This document shows, one piece after another, positions 46,905 through 55,118 of a DNA stretch of 64,000 nt. Each line of letters begins with the position of its first letter. Position 1 is the first letter of the stretch. The DNA comes from Varanus komodoensis. Taxonomy: Eukaryota; Chordata; Lepidosauria; Squamata; Varanidae. The stretch is taken from the NCBI RefSeq assembly GCF_004798865.1, contig NW_025336348.1, positions 634,172 through 698,171 of the forward strand, read 5' to 3'. The notes under the pieces are model-generated. The model saw nothing but the letters and a program-made list of their open reading frames with translations, had not been told where the DNA came from and did no database searches. The translations under genes were made by a program, and so were the position numbers.

Positions 46905-47165
46905 GAAGCAATAATGGCAATACTGAGGCTGTCCCACTTTGGGCACAGCATGAGAAGACCAGACTCCTTGGGGAAGTCAGTCACGCTAGGGAAAGTCAAA
47001 AGCAGAGGGAAAAACAGAAGGCCAAATATGAGGTGGATTGGCTCTATCGAGGAAGCCACAACTTTGAATTTAGAAGCAGGGCTGCCATGGAGAGGACATT
47101 TTGGAGAGCTCATAGGGTTGCCATGATTTGGAGATGACTTGATGGCACAGCACAACACCAACAGG
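46905..47165 (+). mobile_element. RTE-clade LINE 3' end, second lineage
   Basis: Encodes LRLSHFGHSMRRPDSLGKSV, then LGKVKSRGKNRRPNMRWIGS and EEATTLNLEAGLPWRGHFGE, parallel to the 35.2 kb copy. The 3' end is GGTTGCCATGATTTGGAGAT, GACTTGATGGCACAGCACAA. Confidence 0.85.
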
Positions 47166-47598
47166 AACCGCAGGAGGTTAAATGAATGTTCCCTGTCCAA
47201 GAACCTAAGTGCAAAGCAGAGAGGCAATATGAGTTTCCAAAATACAGATCTAGGGTTTTGGGCCTGCTCCAGTAGCATCCATTTCACAGAAGGAAAACCG
47301 ATAAGGCTCTGAAAGGAGAAACCCGCCCAAGATGTTGTGAACAGTGGAAGGGCAGGGAAACAACTGCCAAATCACATATTGGCGACCATGAGGCACCATA
47401 AGATGGTCCTTTCATGGAGGGAATTGGTGATGCTCAGAGAAACAGGTGCATATAACAATGGCAAGATACCCCCTTTGCTCCCCAACCTTCTGCCAGCCCC
47501 CAGCTCCTCTCCCTTTTTCTTTATGGCTACTGCGGATGCACTGAACAAAGCCGACAAGATGGTGACTTAGTCAGACTGTGGGTGAGATAGAAAGGAAT
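47166..47598. other. Unassigned stretch
   Basis: No gene or named repeat recognised. Confidence 0.4.
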
Positions 47599-47854
47599 AA
47601 TAGTAGTAGTAGAGAGTAGTGGTTAAGAGCGCGGGACTGGGACTCAGGTGATCTAGGTTCTAGTCCCCGCTCGGCCATGGAGCCAACTGGGTGACTTTGG
47701 GCCAGTCACAGACTCGCGGCCCAACCTACCTCACAGGGTTGTTGTTGTGGGAATCAGATGGAGGAGAAGAATGAGGTAAGCTGCCTTGAGCCCTTTGTAG
47801 GGAAAAGGCAGGATATAAATTGAAAAATAAATTGAAAATAAATAGTAGTAGTAG
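47599..47854 (+). mobile_element. tRNA-derived SINE with 14-bp flanking direct repeat
   Basis: SINE body at 47613-47840: GTGGTTAAGAGCGCGGGACT, a box-B-like GGTTCTAGTCC, CACTCGG-type linker GCTCGGCCATGGAGCCAACT, CCTACCTCACAGGGTTGTTG and the tail GGGAAAAGGCAGGATATAAA with an AAATAAATTG-type end. AATAGTAGTAGTAG flanks it perfectly on both sides (47599-47612 and 47841-47854), as expected for a target-site duplication. Part of the head is missing. Confidence 0.92.
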
Positions 47855-47941
47855 TTATTATTGTTGTTATTTTTGGAAATAAAAAAATGACACTGAAGGC
47901 TGGCACTTCAGTTTGCAACATATTACTGTTATTGTAACATT

Positions 47942-48115
47942 ATTTACACCTGGCCTTTCTTCCTCTTGCAAGACATCTTACAAGTTTCTCTTCCTCTCAA
48001 TTCCATCCTCACAATAACCCTGTGAGGTAGGTTAGGCTGAGAATCCGTGACTGACCCAAAGTCACCCAGGGGGCTTAATGGCTGAGTCCCAGTCCAACAC
48101 CATACTGGCTTCCAG
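47942..48115 (-). mobile_element. tRNA-derived SINE, diverged
   Basis: Reversed body TCCTCACAATAACCCTGTGA, GGTAGGTTAGGCTGAGAATC, ACTGACCCAAAGTCACCCAG and reversed head remnant GTCCCAGTCCAACACCATAC. A subfamily close to the 63.2 kb copy. Confidence 0.82.
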
Positions 48116-48204
48116 TTTTTTTTTTTAACTATCCCAGGTTTTTTAACTATCTGTATCTAAAAATCTAACTTTAAAATAATCATTGTAATATTTCTTTTTA
48201 TCCT

Positions 48205-48268
48205 AATTTATTTGATTTGTATCCTACTTCTGCAGCAAGGAAACTGCACTCAAGGCAGCTAAGAAAAA
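48205..48268 (-). mobile_element. L2 or SINE 3' tail stub
   Basis: TTTATTTGATTTGTATCCTA and CACTCAAGGCAGCTAAGAAA are the reversed tail (AGCTGCCTTGAGTGC…GGATACAAATCAAATAAA). Only the terminus remains. Confidence 0.65.
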
Positions 48269-49524
48269 TGAGAAATCAAAAGGTCTGGGGGACCAAGGAG
48301 GTGCTCACAAGCACTGTATTAGGGCTCCCAGTTCGAGCATATTGCAACTGTGGCCAATGCTACTTGGACGTCGGTTATTGCATGAAAATGTGCTTGCTTG
48401 CTGCCCACGCAACCTGTACCTCGCAGGACCGCTTCTGCATTGCCAAGAAAGACAAGATGCAAAACAAGGAGATACCAGTTTGCTTAAAATGTGCATGTGC
48501 TCACTTATTAATATGTACAGATGCAAATGTAAAACTGATCATTGCAATTTGAAGGTCTTAAAATGCATTTCCTCATCAGGTGGCTGGCCCTGGGCAAGCA
48601 ATCTTTGTGCCTTGGTAAATTTGTTGCGTGTGTGCTGTTGGCGGGCAGTTTCAGGTCCAGCTCATGGTCATTTGTACCAGTCTTGGACGGAAAAGCCCTT
48701 CCAAGGGCAAATTCCTTCAACACAGAAGGCCGTCCCCTGCCAGCACATGGCCATCCTACCTGTATCTTTGAAAATAAACAGCTGATCATTAAATGAACTG
48801 CAAATCTTCATCTTTCCCTGCTCAGAAGGCAACTGATCCTATAAAGATGAACTTTGCAAAATGGAAAGAGTGTGACTGCACTTTAAAAGTTGAATCTGGC
48901 TTTAATACAGTTGAGTATTGTCCTTAAAGAGCAAAAGGAGATCCTGTGCACACAAAATGATCACCTCAGGCTGAAAAAAGAAAGTCCCACACACTTTTGT
49001 AACATACAGAACCTTTAAAATAAGCTACCAACCCTTAAAAGACTCCCAAGCCAATTAAATTGTTTTACACCCCTGTAGAGGAATGCTGACCAAAGAGATT
49101 TCACTGGAAACATGTTACAAAAGCAAAGCAAGGCAAAGCAAACCAAAAACCATCCCAATGCATTGAAGTAGAGCTTTTGTTCAGAAGCTCGAACAAACTT
49201 TAACAGTTTGGTGATGAAATATTGCAAGCTCTCATAAAGGGTGTTCATAAAGAAAACCCAAATTGATCCGAAAGAGAGGAAAAACCATTCCATTTTTAAA
49301 GCAAGTCCTCCATCTTTATGCTAAAGCACAACCGATGTAAATGAATGCAGATGAAAAACTGATATTAAAATGTAAGAAATCTCACTAATGAGAACAAGTT
49401 ACTAGTTATACATGTCTGGGTAACAAACTATTGCTTAGTTGCAACCTGTCAATACATACACACTGTAAGTATGATCGAGGCAGTCTAGTCGGACCATCTC
49501 AGGTTTTCTTGTAGAATTCTGGGG
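48269..49524. other. Unassigned stretch
   Basis: A Cys-rich 111-codon frame (48217-48552) starts within the L2 tail and has no ordered Cys motif, so it is rejected as a gene. At 48735-48775, CAGCACATGGCCATCCTACC repeats the hAT-like word of 39.9 kb. Confidence 0.4.
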
Positions 49525-50000
49525 ATTATAGAAACAGAAACAAGGTGAGTCAGAAGGGACCTCCCAGGTCATCTAGTATGACCCCCAGCTCTGCTCATGT
49601 AATCCCCAACATGTGGTTGTCCAATCTTTCCTTGAACACCCTCCCTGGTGGGGCTCCAACCACCTCATTTGGAAGCCCATTCTATGTCCTAGGGGTCCTA
49701 ACCACCATCCAGTTCCTGACATCCAACCTGAAGCTTGGTTCCTTGAGCTTTGCCCCATTGGAATGTGCCCTGCCCTCCACTGAAGGGAAGAACAGGTCAT
49801 GGCCCTTCTCTACATGACATCTCCTTGCTTGCCTACAAGATGCTAAAAGATTCCCTTGGAGTCTCCTCTTCTCCAGGCTGAAAAGACCCAGTTCCCTCAG
49901 TCTCTCCTCATATGCCATCCCTCCCAACCCGGCTACCATTATTGTGACCCTGCGCTGAACCAATTCTAACCTAGCTATGTCTCTCCTCTAGTGCGGAGCC
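49525..50000 (-). mobile_element. CR1 LINE 3' end
   Basis: Reversed terminus ATAGAAACAGAAACAAGGTG, AAGGGACCTCCCAGGTCATC, then 3' UTR and ORF2 end. On the minus strand it reads [40 protein letters not shown], then NGAKLKEPSFRLDVRNW. Same subfamily as the 1.3 kb copy. Frameshifts are present and the copy is 5' truncated. Confidence 0.92.
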
Positions 50001-50214
50001 CATGTTGGCAGGTGCCTTTTTTCAGGTCCCCAGCCCCTTTATAGGACCACAATCCCCCAGGTTTTGATGGGTGGGAGGCTTAGGAATTGAATTTGAATGG
50101 TTTAGCATTTTTGTGCATGAAGGCCTTTTTTTCTCTGTGTTGTGTTAATTCTGATCACATGAGCAGCTGTGCTAATTTTGACCACTTTAGCAGCTGAAAT
50201 AGGTGTGGTAATAG
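50001..50214. other. Unassigned stretch
   Basis: Nothing recognised. Confidence 0.4.
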
Positions 50215-50310
50215 ACGGGATGAGCTAATGGACTGGATGACAACCAATTCATTGAAGCTCAATCCAAAGAGGATGGATTAACTGGTGGGTGATCCACTGA
50301 CCAGATGGGT
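50215..50310 (+). mobile_element. L2 LINE ORF2 scrap
   Basis: GAGCTAATGGACTGGATGAC, TTGAAGCTCAATCCAAAGAG and CTGGTGGGTGATCC match the L2 segment encoding LAEVMGWMRANKLKLNPDKTEFLLVGG at 28.35-28.42 kb. Probably the upstream part of the L2 that resumes at 51149. Confidence 0.7.
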
Positions 50311-50814
50311 ACTGTTCTGTCTGTTCAGAAAAAGCTTGCACACCCCCTCCAGCAGGAGAAGGGAGGTTTGTTTGTCCTGAGGGCCAGTGGCATGCAGGGG
50401 CTGCAGGTGAAGGGGTGAAGGGCTGCGCCAAGAGAGTAGGTACTAAAATACTGGCTAATTGTAGACTTTGGTATGTCCTGCCAGTAGCTGAGCCTCAGAA
50501 AAGCCATCTCAGGCTTTTAGGACAGTGGTGAGAAAGCTTGGAAACATTCAAGTTATTGGGGTTTGGGGGAAAGTGGGCAAGGTAGGAGAAGAGGGCATGG
50601 GAATCCGGGGAACCTCAAAGGACAGGATTGGGATCTCTGATTAGCAGATTCAGCCCCATATGAAGTCTATAGCTTGGATGTGTTAGGAGATGCAAATTTG
50701 TCGTGAGAGTGAAATCTCTGGCTTGGAGCGCCTTCCACCAGCTTGTGTTGGTATGTTAGCTACAATCTTGCATGCATTGCGACAGACTGGCTTCCATGAT
50801 CCCTTCCTTGGTTG
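50311..50814. other. Unassigned stretch between L2 pieces
   Basis: Roughly where the middle part of the L2 would be expected, but I cannot match it. It may contain other inserted DNA. Confidence 0.35.
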
Positions 50815-51148
50815 GATTGTTGGTAGTTACGAAGTCGTGTCTGATCCATCCCGATGCCATCAACAACATTCCTCCAGGCCTCCCTGTGCTCCACCATCCC
50901 CCAGAGTCCACTTAAGCTCACACCCACTGCCCCAGTGACTCCATCCAGCCACCTCATCCTCTGCCGTCCCCTTCTCCTTTTGCCGTCAATCATTCCCAGC
51001 ATCAGGCTCTTCTCCAGGGAGTCCTTCCTTCTCATTAGGTGGCCAAAGTATTTGAGTCTCATCTTCAGGATCTGGCCTTCTAAAGAGCAGTCAGGGTTGA
51101 TCTCCTCTAGGACTGACCAGTTTGATCATATTTCAGTCCAAGGACTTG
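50815..51148 (-). mobile_element. BovB LINE 3' end inserted in L2
   Basis: The minus strand encodes MRLKYFGHLMRRKDSLEKSL, MLGMIDGKRRRGRQRMRWLD, GVTGAVGVSLSGLWGMVEHR and AWRNVVDGI, the BovB ORF2 C-terminus. Its 5' edge at 51148 abuts the L2 word TTGGATTACTGCAATGC directly, which suggests insertion into the L2. Confidence 0.94.
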
Positions 51149-51625
51149 GTTGGATTACTGCAATGCAATTTATGTGGAAGCCCTTTATTTATTTAATTTT
51201 TATACCACCCAATACCAAGCCCCTCTGGGTGGTTAATTGTTGAAGTCAGTTTTGAAAGTTGGGTTAGGGAAAAATAAGAAGCTGGAGGGCTGACTAGAAC
51301 TGGGTGTTGTGGCCATATTTCACCTGTAACATACCATCTATATGGGCTCCTGGTGTGTTTCTGGGCTGAATTAAGGCATTGGTGTTAACCAATAAACATT
51401 CCTGGTTTGGGTCCACAGTAGCTAAAGGACCGTCTCTTTTGATCACTGCACCATGAGTGAGTCATCCAGAGCCCTGCTCCAAGTGCCCGCCATGCATTTG
51501 TGACCAGGCCTTTTTCTGTTAGGGCTGCCAAGTTGCGAGTTCTCCTTGCTCCCTGTTGTGCTAATTTTTCAGCACCATTTTAAATTCCTCCAGCCCTTTC
51601 AAACTAATGCCTACTTTATTTATCA
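51149..51625 (+). mobile_element. L2 LINE 3' part, carrying a nested L2 tail
   Basis: Starts with CTTGGTTGGATTACTGCAAT (the LDYCN block). It is interrupted at 51181-51240 by a reversed L2 tail, TTTATTTATTTAATTTTTAT, ACCACCCAATACCAAGCCCC, then continues through a decayed ORF2 end (CAGGCCTTTTTCTGTTAGGG) and a CACCATTTTAAATTCCTCC stretch. The frame is broken. Confidence 0.75.
51181..51240 (-). mobile_element. Nested L2 3' tail
   Basis: A sixty-base 3' terminus of another L2 in the opposite orientation to its host fragment, recognisable by the TTTATTTATTTAATTTTTAT tail and CTCTGGGTGGTTAATTGTT. Confidence 0.65.
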
Positions 51626-51737
51626 TGTGTGCACAACTGCATTTTAAAACCACTTTCTCTATAGCTGCTTTCTCTTTAAAACCCTATAGCTGCTCCAGTG
51701 TTTATCTGTTTAAAATATTTATCTGTTTAAAATATAC

Positions 51738-52265
51738 TAGGGCAGTGTCTCCAAACCCTGGATCATTTTTGTTGCCCTCCTCTGGACCCTTTCTAATTTA
51801 CCTGCCTCTTTCGTAAATCTTGGTGCCCAGAACTGGACACAGTTCTCCAGGTGAGGTCTGACTAGTGAGGAATATAGGGGAACTACTTCTCATGATTTGG
51901 AAGTAATACTTCTGCTAATGCATCCCAGAATAGCATGTGCCCTTTTGGCGGCTACATTGCATTGTTGGCTCATGTTTAGCCTATTGTCCACAATTACTCC
52001 AAGAACGTTTTCTTTTTCAATTCTCTCGAGCCATGTATTCCCCTTCTTGTATTGATGCCTTTGGTTTCTTTTTCCTAGGTGGAGAACTTGGCACTTGTCC
52101 TTATTGAATCTCATTCTGTTGCTTTGAGCCAAGTGTTCAAGTTTACCAAGATCACCCTGGATCTTCATTCCGTCTTCTGGGGTGTTTACTATTCCACCCA
52201 GGCCTGGACAGGTTTTCCCCTCCCAAATGGCCAGCCTGAGGACTTCAGTCTGTGTTGGGACACTA
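51738..52265 (-). mobile_element. CR1 LINE, ORF2 middle-to-late part
   Basis: The minus strand encodes DLGKLEHLAQSNRMRFNKDK, CQVLHLGKRNQRHQYKKGNT, ENVLGVIVDNRLNMSQQCNV and AAKRAHAILGCISRSITSKS, the post-RT region of CR1 ORF2, then the FWAP-type block near 51.8 kb. No 3' terminus is present, so both ends are missing. One long frame (127 codons) survives. Confidence 0.93.
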
Positions 52266-53512
52266 AAGTGCAAGCAAAAGGAGCTTTGCTATGTTGCTGC
52301 CCTGGTTGCATCGGGCTGCCTATTTCTGCAATTTGTCAGTCTCTGACACCAAGTGACCTGGGAGGGGACAGCCCAAGTCATTAGCATTGGCCTCTTAAGA
52401 AATGCATTTCCTAAAGAAGCTCTGACAGCAATGTGCAGAAAACAATGAATATAGCATTGTTATGATTGTCACCATCATTTTGAAAAAGGCAATGCTCTCA
52501 GGCTGATGGGAATTGCAGTACACCAGCAAGTTGCCCACCGTGATGCACGTGAATGAAAGCACCATAAAGGTGCAGTTCAGACAGCAAGAAAATGGGAAAG
52601 ATCCAACTCAAGACACCCCTTTTGTGGTGCATTGTCAGCACAAATAATGTTGAGGGTACTAAAAGTCAAGGAAAGCATATAACATTGCTGATTGCCTACA
52701 TTTGGCGAGCTACGCACAGGTTAGGTTACATTTTAACCAGACGAGAGGCATGCTAAAAGGATTTTTCTCCTCTCCGCTTGTTTGCAGAACTCTTTGTTTT
52801 CCTTTACCAGCAATAATGAAATATGCCTGTCCTCTTTTGCCGCTGTTTAGTTATCAGTAAGCCATTGTGCAGCTAACAATGACTCCTGGTTTTTTTCCCT
52901 AGCAAGGCTTTGTAGAATAATGCTATTCAGCCCCATGGGCTCTCTGGTTCATAAGAAGGTATTGATGAAAGGAGGGCTAGATTTACTCAAGTTTTCAGTA
53001 TAATAATCCTATTGTTCATGCCTTGGGCTTGCCTAACGAATGGCCCTTAATGTCAACAGCCGAGCCACTATGCTTTGTGATTATATACTGAGGGTCCTGT
53101 TTGACGTGGGCATTCCTGCTTTCTTTGATATGACTCATTAAAGCCAAGCCGGTGTGGGTATAGTTTACAGCTCTTGCTGCGTTGGTTGGTGGCTTGTGTC
53201 TGAATTCTTGCATGTCGTTGGAATGGTATTTTGTCTACACTTAAAAAGAAAAGCCCACAGTGCCACGGACAGCCATATGCTTTTCATTAGGTCCCACCTG
53301 TCAGCCAGGGTGTTTGTTGTAACAAACCTTTGGTTTCTGCCTGGCTTTACTAGATGCCGCTTTCACAGAAAGCAAATGCAAAGAGTCTTCGCTCTGCAGG
53401 GCCTGTGCTAGGTTTAGGGCTGCATTTCCATTACCCACTGAGGATAATTCTATCCTGCCCGTTAGCCAAAGATCTCGGTGCAGTCATTTTTTCCCTGTGT
53501 AGAGAGACGTTT
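52266..53512. other. Unassigned stretch
   Basis: No gene recognised. GGCTGATGGGAATTGCAGTA (about 52501) may be one arm of the palindromic MITE-like family. Confidence 0.4.
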
Positions 53513-54000
53513 TGTTGTTGTTTAATTTAATGTATTTCTGTACCACCCAATAGTCAAAGCTTTGTGGATGCTTCATACGAACGCTCATGCAACAAGACTC
53601 TCTCTCTCTGTCTCTGTCTCTGTCTCTGTCTCTGTCTCTGTCTCTCTCACACACATAACTAGCCTAATACGCGGATACAAGAAAAATGCACCATATATGC
53701 AGATATTATCATATATGGCATAAACTGTTAATATAAAAAAAATAAGGAGTATAAACAGCTAAAAACATTTTGATTAAAAACAGACCTACTGAAGCAGGTA
53801 GTGTGTCGGCTTCATTGCCATGAAGTGCTGAGAGTAGTGGATAATCTTACCAGTGCTGAAAAAAAGACACGTCGCATCGGGCAAGTCTTAGCATGAGGTC
53901 ACTCCATAATCAGGGGCCCACTGCTGAGTAGGCAACTCCCGTGTTGCCACGTTCTGAACCTCTTAGAGAAAGTTCTCAGATGTGGATTATGTAGCATTCA
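53513..54000 (-). mobile_element. L2-type LINE 3' end with microsatellite
   Basis: GTTTAATTTAATGTATTTCT and GTACCACCCAATAGTCAAAG open a reversed L2 3' UTR. The later GAGGTCACTCCATAATCAGG, GGCCCACTGCTGAGTAGGCA correspond to the decayed ORF2 end. A (CTGTCT)n run at 53597-53650 lies inside. Confidence 0.6.
53597..53650. repeat. (CTGTCT)n microsatellite
   Basis: CTCTCT leading into about seven CTGTCT units and a CTCTCACACACA end. Confidence 0.92.
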
Positions 54001-54007
54001 GGTAGAT

Positions 54008-54045
54008 GCAGGTTGGAAGGGGTATTGCAGGTTGGAAGAGGTATT
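54008..54045. repeat. 19-bp tandem duplication
   Basis: GCAGGTTGGAAGGGGTATT is followed directly by GCAGGTTGGAAGAGGTATT, one base different. Confidence 0.92.
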
Positions 54046-54518
54046 GCAGTCCCAAGCTGTATGCTATTCATTTTACTGTGCTGAGATTGGTTTATATCCT
54101 GCCCTGCATCAAGGCTTAAGGAAGGGCTTAGGAAGGCAGGAAGCTGGGTCCAGCCATTCCTCCCCCTAGCCCAGTTTTAGCTGCACAGGTGATGGCAACA
54201 TCTGCCCCTCCAGACGTTTTCACCAATAACTTCTATCAACCCTAGTTTTTGCCAGTGGTGTATTTTCTTGCCCAAACCCTACAACTGTTTGATGCTTCCT
54301 TCTTTGTCTGAATGACTGTTCCTATTGTATTTGATACAGGCTTCTCGTGTGTCTTTTGATATTTCTGTGTGCCACATTGGCTTTCTCTTTCTTTTTTAAT
54401 TTTTACCAGAAAAGAAACATGCAGGAATGTTGAAATAAATATATCGATGTAAGAAAACAACAATCCTGTCAGGTAGGTTAATGTTGAATAATAGCAGTCG
54501 GCTGAAAGTTGTACAGCT
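54046..54518. other. Unassigned stretch
   Basis: No gene or named repeat recognised. Confidence 0.4.
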
Positions 54519-54570
54519 GAGATTCCTGGCTGAGTTGGGGGTCTGAGATTCCTGGCTGAGTTGGGGGTCT
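54519..54570. repeat. Perfect 26-bp tandem duplication
   Basis: A unit beginning GAGATTCCTGGCTGAGTTGG and ending GGGTCT occurs twice back to back (54519-54544 and 54545-54570) with no difference. Confidence 0.96.
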
Positions 54571-54659
54571 GAAATTTGGTCTCCCTGGTCTAAGTTCGAT
54601 CCTATAAACTTCGGCTGCTAAGAGATGCTCACCCTCACCTGAACCCCAGTTGCTAATAT

Positions 54660-54772
54660 AGCCCTCCTCAACCAGATGTGTCAGGACTGCAACTCCCATA
54701 ATTCCCAAAGGCCATACTGGCTTTGAAATTTGGGAGCTGTAGCCCAACGCATCTGGATGAACCAGATGTGAA
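54660..54772. mobile_element. Palindromic MITE-like element (squamate CCAGATG family)
   Basis: CCAGATGTGTCAGGACTGCA ACTCCCA (split) at 54672-54698 pairs, with a few changes, with GGGAGCTGTAGCCCAACGCA TCTGG ending at 54756. ACCAGATGTG occurs again at 54761-54770, as at 54671-54680. The core words ACTCCCAT and GGGAGCTGTAG are those of a very common palindromic DNA element in squamate genomes. Non-coding. Confidence 0.7.
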
Positions 54773-55029
54773 AGCTTACTAAGCTCTATTGTACACAGTG
54801 AGACTTAATTCTTACTATGCATAGAGTTGCACCGTCCTTTTTGAAGGGTCAACTAGTCCAAGCCCAGTCTAAAGAGAAGGATCTAGAAGCACTGGTAGAA
54901 TATTTGTGTTTGCATTATTAACTTAAGAAAGAAGCCTCGGCAGGAATCTTGAAGTTGTCTATCCAGAAGACAAACCGAATACACTTACAGATCACCTAGT
55001 CATAGTTTTCCCACAGTGGTGAGAGCTAT
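54773..55029. other. Unassigned stretch
   Basis: Nothing recognised. Confidence 0.4.
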
Positions 55030-55118
55030 CATAGCATAGCAGAGTTGGAAGGGGCGATGAAGGCCATCGAGTCCGACCCCCTGCTGTTGCAGGACACCAC
55101 GTTACGCCATCCCCATAT
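55030..55118 (-). mobile_element. CR1 LINE extreme 3' end
   Basis: CATAGCATAGCAGAGTTGGA, AGGGGCGATGAAGGCCATCG and CCCCCTGCTGTTGCAGGACA form the reversed CR1 3' terminus. Confidence 0.84.

Noticed and set aside
48217-48552. Cys-rich 111-codon frame as a secreted or zinc-binding protein
   Set aside because: Cysteines show no regular spacing, there is no signal peptide, and the frame starts inside an L2 or SINE tail.
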